Positions 35,677 through 49,220 of a stretch of DNA of 64,000 bases are shown piece after piece. The translations under genes and the position numbers were made by a program. The stretch covers positions 4,161,044 through 4,225,043 of the forward strand of contig VFFE01007486.1 in NCBI GenBank assembly GCA_008921705.1. The letters are read 5' to 3'. Origin of the DNA: Burhinus oedicnemus (taxonomy: Eukaryota; Chordata; Aves; Charadriiformes; Burhinidae). The notes beneath the pieces were generated by a model. That model worked only from the letters and a program-made list of their open reading frames with translations, did not search any database and was not told where the DNA came from. Position 1 is the stretch's first letter. Each line of letters starts with the position of its first letter.

Positions 35677-36383
35677 TCTCTGAAATTTTTTCTTAGACTC
35701 CATGCAGTATAATTTCTGCATTTCTTTAATCAATTTGTGTGCAACATCAAAAAAGACAAAGCAGAAAGAAGTTCCTTGCTAGGACAACCAAGAAAGTAAG
35801 AAAATTGGCCAAGCTGTCCACCCCTGGGGTCATTTGTCCCCTGTTTCTAGCAGGCATCCAGCTTTCCAGGTGGGCCAGCTCTTTGATCTGACCACTGTGT
35901 TGTCTTCTTGAACCCTTCTCTGCTTCATGCTGTTTCTCATATTCGTTTGCCAATGAAAAAGAAAACAATAAAATTTAAAAGATTTGGGGATGGGTGAGAT
36001 GAAAAACAGTTTATTTATTTATTTTCAGCCTGCTCCACTAGAGAGAGAAAAGTACATAAATGAAAACAAATGGTCCCAGGAGAATTTCACTGCTGTTAAA
36101 AAGTAATTTTTCATTAGAAAAGTCATTTCACTGAAAAAATTTTTAAGCATCTGTAATTGTGCTTTTGTTGATTCAGAGCCTGCTGAAGCCAACTGGGAGT
36201 TTTCCCACTGATTTCACTGATTTTGGATAGGGTTTCTTATGAGCTAACGATGTGTTGTTGATTTGGTGTTTGTTAAAAGAGAAGCCAGGACTTTCTGAAA
36301 CTTTTCCTCGGACTCATTATGCTCCACTCAATTTGTTTCTGCATTTCTTTGATGAATGTATGTATGACATCAAAAGGGACAAG
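35677..36383. repeat. Pair of diverged direct repeats of unknown origin
   Basis: Copy A (35677-35760) and copy B (36291-36383) align over about 85 bp in the same orientation. Shared words are TTTCTGCATTTCTTT, GACTC and CATCAAAA, and overall similarity by eye is roughly 70%. On the minus strand both keep an open frame with the pattern FDV-x-H-x(2)-IKEMQK. I do not recognise the sequence. It could be an old repeat family, a local duplication, or the remains of a duplicated exon. Confidence 0.6.
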
Positions 36384-39300
36384 GGAGAGACAAGTATGAG
36401 TTTACATTTTCCTTTCCCAGAACTTGCATGGTAACTTCATTTGTTGTCTGTTGTTTTAATGTATAGCAGGCTCATGTTGCTTTCAAGATGGGAGCAGAGA
36501 TTTTCATTATTCTATAGGAAACATTTTCACGGCAAGATCCTTTGAACATTTTCCATTCCAGACTAATGGAGAATACAAGAAGCCATGGGATACCATTAGA
36601 AAATCTGATTTCAAAACATTTTAAAAAGAAGCCCGTCTTCTTTTTAATCAATTTTCTAGGACCCTGCTGAGAACCCTTTCTGACATTTTGTCATCTTGTC
36701 AAAAATAAATTTTCTTTTCCCTTTGCTCTGATGGAGGTGGGGCCATTTTTACAGATGGCTTGGTGAAGTGAGTAGGAGCCCAGAAAAGGGGATAATTATT
36801 CATAAATGACATTTCCCATTTCTGTGGGTTTTCTTGAACAGGACAGATACTCTAATGTTCAGTTCTAATGACAGGAAAGGATTTATGGTGTCTCTGTCTT
36901 ATCTCCTGGGAGTACAAATGCTTTACTTTAACTCTTCAAGCCACTTTGATTTTTTTTTTTTTAAATCCAAAATGTGTCTTACTTTATTTTGGCATTTAAC
37001 TCAAATCAGTATGCAGCATCCTAACTATGTAAAGACAAAATATCAAATAACTGGACAGCTGCTTAGCTGTCTAAGATATGCCTTTCATAACAACCTGCAG
37101 GAGCACATCATTTTAATGATATCATTTCTTAAGGTTAATTTGTACTGGGCGTGAAGCATTAGGTCATGCTATATGTTTGTTTTCAAGCCCAGGAGGTGTG
37201 TGACGGGAAATGTTCCCTTGTGGGGCTATGTAAAGCAGATACACAGTCATGGCAAGACAGGCAGATGAGTCACAGGTGGGAAACCATCAAGGTACTGAAG
37301 AATTTGACTGTACCCACTGTCAGCATTATCTCAGTTTGAGAAGACTTCCTCTACCCACACTATTCAACGTTCACTTCTGACTCACCCTCACTCAGACATA
37401 AAAATCTGGGAGTCACCATACGGAGTCTGTTGAGCTACAGCAAAGAATACCTCATGTTTCTAGCTACATGCAGCTCACAGGACTTAGCACAGCTGTTTTC
37501 TCCTTCAAGATGTGTGGATTTAACAGCCAAATTAGACCAGAGGGAAGTGGATGAATTAAGAAAGGTTTAAACTTTTGTGCCTTGGTTGTGTAGAACATTG
37601 ACTAGAGGCATGTTGCGCTTGGGGAAGCCTGGAAGGTCCTCGCAGGCTGAGCATCTTCTCTGTAAGCTGTCAGTCAGGTCTCATCTTTTGCTCCGATGAA
37701 AAGCCTAGCTTTCTTCTTATGGCATATTATCCACTAATGGGTTCAGAATGGTCTAAGACTCAATGAAGACGAATAAGGGATAGGAACAAGGGAGCTGTAT
37801 AAACGCGTCATTGAAAGTTGAATTTAATAGAATAGCACTCTCCCCCTTTTTCTTTCCTTTAAAGGAAATAGTGTATTCAAGGTTAAATGGCCCTATGACA
37901 GCTACACAGAGGGGACTTTCCTCAATTTCTTGTGCACAAGGAGATTTTGTGTGAAAATCCTGTCTTACCTAGCAGACCTAGCAGAGTCTCGAGAATTTGC
38001 AGTAACTAGCTTGAACGTTATAGACAGCATTGGTAAGGTCCACTGATGTCCTGTGTGTCTTAAAACCCTTTCAAAGAAAGCCACAGGGCACTATCACTGC
38101 TGATTTCGAAGGGGAACTCAGGCAGAACAAGAGAAATACCCACTTCTCCATTCCAAGACCATGACTCATTTAACTTTCTTTTCTTTTCTGTCTGCTCTTT
38201 ATATCTTTTTTATTTTTAAAGGTAATTCTTTCTTCCTCAAAGACAGCTCCACTCCACGTTTTGCTATGTCCACTACACTGTGATTTTATTTTGATCTAAT
38301 TGCTGAACTCAAGGTGCCCAGAATGTTCTGTTCTCCTCATTTTATAGCTTCTTCCTACGTAAAGTACCTGTAGGGTTCAACTTCTGTAATACAATCCTCC
38401 TACTTGGTGAAAAAATGCCTATATGGTGCTCTGCCAAATACGCCATCTTATATTTGGCAAAAACATCTTCTCACAACTATTTTCAAGGAAAAGGATATGG
38501 CTGAAAAAATAAAAGAGCCAGAGAGCCATGAGCTGTATTATCTCTGTGAGAAAGGGGATTTTCATCACTCTTTCAAAGCCAGCTTCCTACAGCATGTGTG
38601 ATCAGCACCTGCCAAGCACATGGAGAATGTATGAAGGAAGAGTTTTTTCAGTGTTTAGTGAATTAGCTGCTCATGAAAGGAGACACAACAGGGTTGTACT
38701 TACTCAAGAAATAGGCGTAGTAATGGCAACCACAGTGCAAATGTCCCTACTGCTCCAGTGCACTTAACCTGTGAAGTATGCTCTTCACTGCTAAGGAGGA
38801 GAGATGAGCTCTGCTTCAATGCTCGCTTCAGCTCTGGCCCCTCAGCTGCCCCTGCCAACCAAATAACTGACTATCAAATTCCCTGGCTTCAGGGAAATGC
38901 ATCTGTGAGAGGCTGGATTGTGCCCACAACCACATTTCACATAAATCACCATATTACCAACAAATGCCATTCACTGTTGACATGAGGCAACATATGTGTC
39001 AGTAACCTAGGGCTGGCTATCATTCTGCAGTGTTTCCTGACCAGTTCCTTTGAAACATCAATAGACATGTTATGGTATTGCAGAAAGTGACTATTTTTAT
39101 GATGAACCTGAAATAAAATTGTTTTAAATGCAGGCATTAAAAAAGGCTTTCAAGATATATTGGTAAAGTACAACGACTGCCTTTTTGCTAGATTATCAGA
39201 GTAGGCTGTGATGTACAGGTTTGAACGAATATGAGTTTTTTAAAAACATTTTTTTGTTGTAGGTGTATTCACTCTGATTGTTTCTAAGATGATGTCTTTG

Positions 39301-39525
39301 CCCTAAGCAGCAATGTGCTCGCTGTAACGTACCTATAGGTAATTGTGCATTAAGCTCATTAACATGGATGCAGTAGACAGCAAAGCTAGACTACAGTTTT
39401 GCTGCCATCAGACCCTGAGACAGCTCCTACCTCTAGCAGCCTTCTGAGGGTGCCCCATAACTTCTCCAGCTAACAACCTAGTTTGTGCACAGTGAGTTAT
39501 GCTGTGCAATGAGTAAATGATGTAG
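35761..39525. other. Gene-poor sequence
   Basis: Apart from the second copy of the direct repeat at 36291-36383, nothing was recognised. Open frames (for example 36834-37154 plus) lack domains and splice context. Confidence 0.4.
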
Positions 39526-39539
39526 CCAGCAGAGGGCAA
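39526..39539 (+). promoter_or_regulatory. Candidate CTCF-binding motif
   Basis: CCAGCAGAGGGCAA matches 13 of 14 positions of the CTCF core CCASYAGRKGGCRS; only the last base differs. A single motif match is weak evidence for occupancy, but such sites are meaningful in gene deserts that separate regulatory domains. Confidence 0.35.
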
Positions 39540-42500
39540 TGAAAGTCAGTTTTTGGAGAGGTTACATAAAACAATCTCAAAGTGGTCAAAAATGTAGGGC
39601 GAAAAGGTCAAACGAGCATGTTGTGAACTGCTGCTATACATTCATTTCTATTAATTACTATGAGACCTAAGTGAACCCTTGTGATCATGTGATCTATAAA
39701 CCTCCTTTTTAATGTCCATATTAAACAGTGTAGTTTCTTATTTATGACAATGTAACTAATAGTCTTTTCAACAGGGGGGGAAAAACCTAATAAAAATGAT
39801 ACTCTCCTAAAATAGGACAAACAGCTTAAACCAATAGCCAATAAACCCGTAGGTCCTCATATAAATCCTGGTTTATTGGTCTGTTCTGGAGAGCAGTTGT
39901 TTTGTTTTACTTGATAAACAGGTCATTTTTCCCAAGACGATTAGGTGCCTGGACGAAAAAGAGGGAGGGCCGGAGAAGTCAGCTGTTGCTCAGTTCAGAG
40001 GAAAAAAGCTGCTTCTTTCAGTCAGATACAAAGCTGTTTATCACAGATAATAATCCAACATGCTGGAAATAATGTGAACTTATGGTAGAGAATAACTTTT
40101 TTTAACTTGGGTGACATCTGTTAGGGATGTAACTCATATCTAGGCACTTGGGCAAACAGTTGGTGCCAAGAGAGTGCAAGCTGCAAGTGTTATTTGCCTC
40201 TGACAATCTGGGCAACAGCTTTTTTGAGCCTAATTGTGGCTCTAGGTGCCAAATATTTTAAAACTGATCTCTTGACATTGCTATGTTAACCAATGAACAG
40301 CTTAATAGCAGGAAATGCCTGGAGCGTTAGTGGGAAATTATATTTATTTGTTCTGTGGAAGATCCTAATGGAGCCCTACAGGACTGGGACCCTGTTGCAG
40401 CTCTGCTATACTGCACAGGAAAGCTCCTGTGGGCAGTAGACCTGGGTTTCACTACTGTATGTGTCACGCCTGCACAGCGATCTGGGGTATGTCACTTGGC
40501 TTTTCTGTACTGAGCTTCCCATCTCAAAACAGTGTTAGTAATTCCTCCTATTTAAAGTGCTATCAGAGCTACACCTGCAATTGACTATACGAAAGCTAGG
40601 TTGTATTTTGAGATGGCATAGGAGAGACAAAGAAATATCTATTTTCTGACTGTGGTAAGTCTGAGAGAAAGGTCCTGGGCTATTTGACTAACATGAATAA
40701 ATCTTTGCCTCCCAAGATTTCAGCAGAAAGCTGGGAACTGTAACTGTCCTAGTGAAATTCCTGTCTGACCATTCAGGGTAAGAGAGCTTGGCAAGGATGC
40801 TACAAGACTTCATGCATGAAAGAAAATACTGCTTTTAAAAGGGAAAAAAATGGAAAGCCAAACCTTGTGATGATGGTGTGGACTTCAAATACTCAGGGCA
40901 AGGAAGAGCAAAGTCCCAGAGGGAGAGAGGGGTGAGTCACCCATCTTGTGCTCCCAGCAAGGGTTCCCAGGCAAGGAGCAATCGCCTGGTAGTAAGTGCC
41001 CTAATGTTCCCGGCGATTAGCAGTAACGATAATTATAACTAAAGCTCTCAGTGCCTGTGTGTACTTATTTCAGAAAGAATACAGGACATGTTACTTTGTG
41101 TCAGACCCAATAAGAAGACGTTAATAAGTACCTGTTTGCATATGACATAACTGTTGCTTCTGAGGTTTTATGATGTCTCGTCAGCTAACAGCCAGGAGCC
41201 CGGCTGGCGCCAGCTCGGACGTCAAGTGAGATCTGCCTGAGGAGATGGCAAATATTTGACTTGGTGCTGATGAGCTAGATTTCAGTCATGGCTCTCCGCT
41301 CCCCATCAACTGGATCGTGGCAGAGGTAGTGGGTGTGTTTGAACCTTGATGAGTCTTCGCTTAATGGCTGCTGATTTTTGCCTTTTCACTGGTCTGACCA
41401 TTAAAATGCAACCAAGAAGTTACATTCATACCAGCGCATTGGAAATGCAATCACAGAGTGACTCTGCTCAGGGCTCTGCGACTGCTCCCTCCCTCGAGAG
41501 CAAAGAGCTGCTGTTCCCAGGGGGGACAATGTCCCCGGGAGGGGAGCAGGGGTCACCTGACGGGAGGGACTCGCTGGGGCTTCTTTTTGGCAAATGCAGG
41601 CTTCCAGGTGTGCAGTGGAGGGCAGCCTGCCTACACTTCCCTCTGCCAGGGCTGACTTCTCTCCTGAGTCATCAGGGCCAGCCGAGGATTTGAGGGTTGC
41701 CCCAGTTCAGCTGCTGCGCAGTGTTTTAATGGAGTCAGCGCAACTGTAAAGTAGCAGCACTTCTGCCAGGTTGACGTACTCCCCCAGTGCAGATTAAGTG
41801 AAATCAGTGAGCACAATAGTTGTAGGCAAGTCACAAATAAATTATATTCATAGGCTTTAAATATTTTATTATTATTTTTTTCTGAGGCTAAGCAGGGGCA
41901 GTAATTCAGTCTCCTATGTCTCTCCCACAACACAGACTTTCACCCAGCTACTCCTACCCCTTTGAGGACAGATTTTAGACCTTAAAGAAAAATGTCAGCA
42001 TTCGTTGTTATCTACTTAGGTGTGTAAAACAAAAATCCCTATCTCCTCACCCATTAAATTAATCATCAGGGGTTTTTCTTTCACGTTCCTGTCTTGAACT
42101 GTAGGAGGAAAAGGAAAATGCTGAAATATCTTCTTTTTTTCTTCTTCTTTGGGTTTTTTTTTTTTTTTAGGTGCTCACACATTAGAGCAAAATGAAAGCA
42201 CTAATCAAGGAATGGCCAACCTCCCTTAGTGTTCCTCCCCTCACACCCATTTCTTCCACAGCCAGACCAGTATCAGCTGTTTGGGGAACGGAGAGGACAG
42301 GCAGCTCAGAAAGGGGCAGTTTGTAGCCAGGGGAGTGTGCCAGTGACCTCCTGGGGCCCCTCCAAGGACATGGAATTGGTGGAGGACAGCTGAGCCCCGC
42401 ATGGACTCATCGCATGGGCATTTAAGCACAGCAGCGCCCCAGCAGAGCTTCGCAGCTGGTCATCCGGCATCACCTTTGAGTTGCATGCAGATCAGATCCC

Positions 42501-44611
42501 ATGGCCAGGTAGTCCCTGTGCTGAACGTTTCATAAGGGAACCTGTTATAGTAAAGTAAATAAAGAAAATCTTGAAGTCCTATGAGTTCATGACACAAGTG
42601 CAAGTGTCGAAAGCATTGAGAAGCATATTTGGAAGAAAGTGAAAGTTTGACACTTTCAAAAAACCAAGATGTAATGTTTTAAAACTCGTGACAGAATCAC
42701 AAATTCTTGAGGTCTACCTCTTTCTCTACAATTCTTGCTTTGGCCCTGGTGAATCACAGCCCATCCTTTTTTTAGATGGCGAGTAATTTCTGGAGGTCTT
42801 TTATATGCAATCAAAAAAGTCTTATGCTTAACCCTTGCTTTCCCTCTGAAATATCTAACATTAGGATTCTTTGCTCATAAGATCAAGGTTATGCATTTTA
42901 AAGAGAGGAACAGAAAATAACAGAATAAATAATAGAATATCACAAATAAAATGAATTGTTGATTCTTTTTGTATTCAAAGACCTGAGAGGAAAAGCTTAA
43001 TTTATTTTGTAAGCTATTTTCTGCCACTGCAGCTACAGTAAATGACATTTAATTAAATAAGGTAGAACAATGAAAAAACCAGAAGAACAGTTGATCAGAG
43101 AAGTGAATGAAGTTTTTCTGTTTTCCATATTAGGGAAACATGAAATTGACAGTGATGAAGAAAAACATCTTAAGGGAACAGATTTGTTAACATTAAAAGT
43201 TTAACTTCTATAATGTTTTTCATTTTTAAAGAGCAAATGCTTGCTGCTGTACAGGAATGAGCTACAACATTTTTACAGATTTCAACAAAGAAGTCGTACA
43301 GTTTATGAGTGGAGAAAGCAAGACATAGAGGGGTAAAGATATTTTGTAACCACAACACAATAGGGAGCGAAGAAGAGAATTAGAATTTTCTAAACCTGGA
43401 AATATTCATAATCAAACATACCCAGTTTCTTTGCAGATAATTGGAATTTGTTTATGTAAAGAATTCCCTGTAACCTGATAGAGAAACTAGCAATGCATGC
43501 ATTCTTTAAAACGAAACTGCATGCTCTTGGTTTAGGCTTAATATGTTTTATGATGTACCTTTACATTGAGAATGTTTCGTGTTTCTTAATAGTGAATTAT
43601 AACATGTCTCCTTAGCTGAGAGCAACTGTCCACTTTCTGGTCAAAATTAAACTGGAAATTTCCATGTTAATATGAAAGATTTAAACAAAAAGATTGCATA
43701 GGTGTGGTAATGCAAAATGTTTCTGGCTGTCCCGGGCTCTTAGCCAGACCTGTTCAGAGCTGATCCTACCATTTTTCTTCCCTGCTCTCTCCTTTCCCAT
43801 CTTTTTCTTCTTTCCCAGTCTTCATTGCTCCAAACCTAAAGATGGCCAGCTATGAAATGCTGCCAGTCAGGATTCCCAAGCTTCAAAGGGATCTCTCATC
43901 AGCAGAGACAGAGGCTCTTTTGTGTAGCTGTTGGAGAGTGGCTCTGGCTGCTTCTGTGCAGGCAGGGAACTCCGGAGCTTCTCTTCACTCCAGCCTCTTA
44001 ATGCACCATCTGGATGTTGCAGGGATTTTTTCATATGTTTTCCCCAAGGCTGCAGACGAAGTAAGACTGAAGTCAGTGTGATGGTCTGCAGGGAGATGTC
44101 ATTCTACATGCATGAATGCAAAGAAACGGGTCTCTGCATTTCGGCATAGTGGGAGAGGAAGCCTCTCCCCAAAAGGTGCTCTTGGCCGTGTGTTTTGCCA
44201 GCTCGGAGTAGTCTTAAAACTAGAGGAAACAAATGCTAAACTTGTGCTGGGAATTCATTACCAAATGGAGTCCATGGGTACAGTAACAGAAAAACGGTGA
44301 AAAAGAAATTAAATAGAAGTAATACTAAAATCTTTAGTTTAACACCATTGTCAGGATGTTCTGAGGGTCAGAAAATCCTGCTGTACTTTCTGAGAGGTGT
44401 TTGGAGTCTTACAGGAACTGTCAACTTGATTTCACAAGGCTTTGCTCTAATTTTCTGCGTCCTGCTCTGTGAAAATGTGAGTGCAGAGTTCTGCTATACT
44501 GACAGGTCAGGTTAATACCCACTTACCAAGGTGCAAACAACGTGCCAAGTGCAAGAGCAAAGTAGAGGTGACCCTTCTCTTTTGAGCAAGTGATATGAAA
44601 TGGGTGAGAAG
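39540..44611. other. Gene-poor sequence
   Basis: No gene recognised. A locally GC-richer patch lies at about 41190-41700, with an open frame at 41346-41693 (+) that has no domain; CpG density by eye is too low for an island. A T-rich tract ending in AG at about 42155-42170 resembles a splice acceptor, but no open exon with a matching donor follows. Confidence 0.4.
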
Positions 44612-44740
44612 GCAACATAAGAACAGCCACAGTGAGTCAAACCTCTGATCTGTTTAGCTCATTTTATCAGCTAAGGTGGCTAGCAGGGAATACTTAACAA
44701 GAATATAAAAAATAGTGTAAATACAGAAAGTGTCTTTCTG
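44612..44740. repeat. Possible ancient amniote LINE relic
   Basis: GCAACATAAGAACAGCCACA followed by GTGAGTCAAACC resembles the AACATAAGAACGGCCATACTGGGTCAGACC segment I recall from old CR1-clade repeats of reptiles and birds. The following sequence has diverged too far to align by eye. Confidence 0.3.
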
Positions 44741-47700
44741 TAATGCAATCCATGAGCTGGGAGAGAGGGAAGAGAGTCACTGAGCGAGGCTGTGGAAGAC
44801 CTCTTGCATCTCTGGCAGTGCAGAATTTTAAATTCCCTGGGATTGACTCTCATGCAGAAAGATAGGGTTTATCAATGGCTTTGCAAAAGGCAAAACTTGC
44901 ATTTACTTTCTCTTTGCTTTCTGGCAGCTGAAGTTTAGCATCACTGCTCTCTGGGGCCAGAGACTCCTCAAGGCAGGTGCAGCATCTTTCTGTGTGTCAC
45001 TGGCAGAGTGCCAGTTCTCCCTGGGGCTTTCACACACTCACCTTCGCCGCTGTTTCTTCCGCTTCACAGATCCAGAAGATCTTACCTCTGGTCAGTGGTT
45101 CATGGTGTCCATGCCTCTCTAGATCATGTGGCTGGGGTTTTTGTTCTGGCTGTGAGCCTGTGGGACTGGGACTGTGGGAGTGAAGCTGACAGATGAGAGA
45201 GCAATAGCCTTCTGTGCTGACTTAGAAGATTTCTGATCATTAATAGAGCTGGGCGTTCATTATTTTTGAGAAAGAAGCAACAATCTGGAGAAAGAAAACC
45301 CTCCTGGGGATGTCTTATTTCCTTCCTTGTGGATCTGAGGGACCTGTGAAACTGTAAACCCAGTGACCACTTCACCTCCCCTGCTCAATGAGAATGTGTG
45401 CAGGCATGCAAAGTTTCTTGGGTTATTATTACATTTTTTCACGGGCATTTCATGAAAGGATGAAATGTGGGACGCACTTTCTAGCATTCTAACTAAAGGG
45501 GAACCTAAAAAGACATGCTGTGAGTCACCTTTTAAAAATACTTTTAGATGCTCTGAGGAAATGGTCCTGGAACATTTGACCATTGAAAAAATATCATACT
45601 GAGCCTAAAACAGCACTGCCTTTTTACACTTTGTGGCTAAAAGATGTTAGGGGCACACAAAGGCACAACCAAAGGCAGAGCTGGGCAGTGCAGCATGGAG
45701 AGGGTTTTGCTGACAGTGCATTGTACAGTGGGTACAAGATGGTGCAGATCTTTGCCCTTCACCGGGCAGCACTCTAGCATATTCACATCTTTTATTCAGC
45801 ATTAAACAAGATCATCGCTGTGTCATGGCTGCATTTCTGGGTGATGCCTGTCTGACACTACCTCAGGGTAGAAATGCTCTAACTATAACACAAATGTACC
45901 TTACAATAATGGAAAATCCTTTTGCAAGCTGGAGAGTAATGCACTCCAAACAGAAGAGCTGCTCTGGTGGCCCCAAGGTGATATCTCCCAGAGCAGCTGG
46001 AAAAGTGAATACACAAGAGCAGCAGTATTTTACAATAATTTACATGAAAAGAAACAGAATGACAGAACTGGAGGCTACAGTGAAAACAGATGAGATTTTT
46101 TTTCCCTAGCATTAGTGTTAGTGAAATATTCTGTGTAAGATTTTTATTAAAATTACATGTTTTGGGGAGAAAAAAAATGTCTGGTTTTATCCTACCCTTC
46201 TCTTTCCGTTTTCCTGCATTGTCATTTGGAGGACTCTCATCTTCTGTAGGAGGTTTTAAGCAAATGGTAAAGCTGATTCATAAATAGAGGATAGAGAAGG
46301 CGTATTAATTTTCCTTGTAATTTATCTCACTGTCCAAAGTAACTGAGAGCTTTTCCCCGTTTCTTTCACTGTGACAGATTTGTAGCTGGAGGGATGGCAA
46401 AACCAACTGAAGTGCGTTACCTTTATAGTGTAAAAGGACTGAGGACCATTTTGAAGGGTGGCTAAGGTCACAACATTTAATGTTCAGCAGCACCTTGGAG
46501 CCAAGGAGTATCTCACCCCGCGATTCAGCTCCTCCCAGGTATGTGCCTTGGCTGTCTCCCAGCTCTGCAGCAAGACCCGGGCATGCACCAGCCCCAGCAA
46601 GCTGTGCCTGCTTATCCATGGGGTGCAACCATGGGGACAGAGGCTGTGAGGGTGTCAAGGCATGTCACATGCTGTCTGGACAACCCGGGAGCCTGTTGGA
46701 GGTTGGGGGCATGGGGAAGATGGGTACTTCAGAATGAAGGTTAGATATAGCCTCACATTGTCTACAGTCTAAACATTACTGTATAACAAAGGCTGAGATG
46801 TATCATACAAGTGGCTCCAAGCAACTGGTATCAGAGCCTCCTAAAGTACTCCTCCCTCCAACTTCTTTTTTCTCAAAAAATATAAAAGGATTATTCACTA
46901 ACAGTGGACAATGCCAGGCAAGGGAATTTCAAATACTGACAAGATCTCTAATTACCCAGACCAGTGTGGCCCAGCAGAGCTGGGTGGGAGCACCACTCCA
47001 TGGGTGCCATTGCAAGGAGATGTGGAAGAGCTGTTGGGTGCCAACAGTCGGTACCTTCCTCTGCATTTGCAAATAGCCTGGGACAAAGCAACCAAAAACA
47101 TTTGCTGCTTTTGCGTCCACATTAAGTGAACGGAGTGGGAGGCTGGAGGCATGTAGTATCTGATGCATGTGGTGGTCGCTGCTAAGGAACCAAGACTTAT
47201 TACCGTCCCAGTGGCCTAGGGCAGCAGAGGGATATTGCAGGAACCAACTGCAATGGCTACTGTGATTGAGCTATTTGGACTTCAGAGTAGTGAGGTTTTC
47301 CTTATGCCCAGTGTTTTAAACTAGATTGACAGGTCTCTCCTACACCGATCTACAGATCTCTATGAAAACTAATGCAATCCCTTCTGCTTTCAGTGCAAAA
47401 GAGTAGTTTGATCATCTCCTGCTGCATTGTTGCTCTTTATTACAGGAGTAATTGCCCTGACCTAGCAATTCTGATGCCTTTTGTATTTACCCCAGTTTTG
47501 CACATGTGAATGGTAATACAAACTCAGGGAAAGAGATATAAACCACTGAGCCTCTTGTGTTTTTTCCAAACATCACATGTCATCCTGCTGTCTGCTTTTG
47601 CTCTGATTTGTGGGACTTCTTGTGCTGTGAACATGGTATTGGAGATTTTTGTCTCAGGTCTCTTGCGGTACTTTTGATTCCTCGTTGTGTTCACAATGAC

Positions 47701-48237
47701 AGAGCCCATTTCAAGATTCAGTCTCAACTGGTGACTTTTTTTGCTTGTAATATTCCTGTTGCTTTGTAAAGGCTGACTTCAGGGGCTTGCCATGGTCTAG
47801 CTAGGTGAGTGCTTGTCCTCAGTTCCTAGGCATGATTAACAGGGTCCCCTCATGTCTCAGCCACAAAACTGCATGATCAGATCCAAGTCTGAAAGAAATA
47901 CTTTGCTAGCTTAAGTGATAAAAAGCTCATCTCCACAGACACGAAGGAGCTCAGGGGCACAATGGCAGGCAAGAGAACCCCATAAACCACTCAGAGAAAG
48001 AGACATGGTCCCAGCAGTGCCATCAGCCCCGTGTGCTGGGGTCACACCCAGCACCAATGACAGCTGCTCTCCAGAGCACCTTCTGGACTGAGGGGGACAC
48101 TGCCTGGGGGTATGGGACACATTACAGGATGCAGGGGAAGAGTATTTTGGGATTGCACAAGATTTATTATGGGATGTTTAGAGGAGGAACCAAAGACGAG
48201 GAAAGAGAGGGATCAAGGCAGTTTGGGGAGGAAGAAA
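44741..48237. other. Gene-poor sequence
   Basis: Unique sequence with many short overlapping frames on both strands in the GC-richer parts (about 45000-45200, 46500-46750 and 46900-47150). Overlapping antisense frames of similar length argue against any of them being coding. No repeat family recognised. Confidence 0.4.
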
Positions 48238-49220
48238 TGTAGGAAAATAGAGTCAGGGCTGGTTGTAACTAAACAGGCTGATGGTCAGTAGGTTTATCTG
48301 GCCATGGCCGGTGCCTGACCAGCGCAGTCTGTCCTACCTTCTTATTAACTCAATTTCTAGCTGTTTTCCTGTGTGAGGGGCCTGCCTTCTGTGTGCGTGT
48401 GTATTTGGAGGTCTACGTGCCAGCAGCTGGAGTTGGGCCATGGTCAAGGGGACCATATGACTGTGGTGCCACCAACCACACTGAGTGAGAGTACATATGC
48501 TAGTGTGTGATAACTAGCAAATATCAAACTGGACTAGCCAACAAGTAGGATAACTGTCTTGGGAGCCAGATTTCAAAGCAGCCATAAGATATGTCTGTCG
48601 CTGTATGTGAGACTACCACAGGAGTTGGCTACCATGGGCACCAAGAGGTCCAGGGCAACTGCGGGAGGGACCATGGTGTCTGGGGCTGACTGATAGGTGT
48701 GTGCAAGAGGGGTCTGCCCTGGGGCTGCAGCCTCGGGGGCTTGTATGCCCCAGTGCCAGCAACTGGTGAGACTGAGGTCCATGGACAGCTACTGGGCAGA
48801 CTGAGCATCTGGGCTGGACAGCTGCTGCAGTGATCCACCTTGTACATATGCACATATATATTCCTATTAATGGACCTTCATTCTGGTTGGTCAGAGAGGC
48901 GAACAGGATGAGGCTGCTGTTTAGATTCGTGTGTGTGCTGAGTGTGCCTGTCTGTGTCGATCTGTGTGGCTGGCTATGTATATATGTGTAGACGTGGTGT
49001 TTGTATGCGTGCCTACTGGCCTCACTGGACCTGGGGATGTGCCAGGGGCAGCCTTGCCTTTCTTTGGCTGCCACATTCAGCAGCTTCCTAACAGCCTCTT
49101 TTTTTCCATCATCTATTAAAAGTTGTTCTCACGTGGAGTGCAGTACCCAACTTGCTGCAATATAATTTCATAGCTAACCGTCTCTTGTTAAGTGAAATCT
49201 GTTAAACATTGGGTTTGACA
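48238..49220 (+). mobile_element. Probable long solo LTR of an avian endogenous retrovirus
   Basis: A 983-bp unit that starts TGTAGGAAAATAG and ends GGTTTGACA, so it has TG...CA termini. It contains a TATA-like ATATATATTCC stretch near 48855, a GT-rich zone (48930-49015) and an ATTAAA poly(A) signal at 49115-49120 followed by a U5-like segment. Words such as ATTCTGGTTGGTCAGAGAGG and TTAAAAGTTGTTCTCACGTG match an LTR I recall from bird genomes, though I cannot name the family. Flanks GAAA and GACA differ at one of four bases, so a 4-bp target duplication is possible. No primer-binding site or internal region follows. Confidence 0.6.

Noticed and set aside
41346..41693. 115-codon frame in a GC-richer patch, possible CpG-island gene
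   Set aside because: CpG frequency is low by eye, overlapping frames exist in other phases, and no domain or splice signals were found.
42150..42175. T-rich tract ending in AG, like a splice acceptor
   Set aside because: No open exon with a matching donor follows; T-rich tracts are common here.
48613..49074. 153-codon open frame on the minus strand
   Set aside because: It lies wholly inside the LTR-like element and is antisense to it; composition is that of GC-rich repeat DNA.
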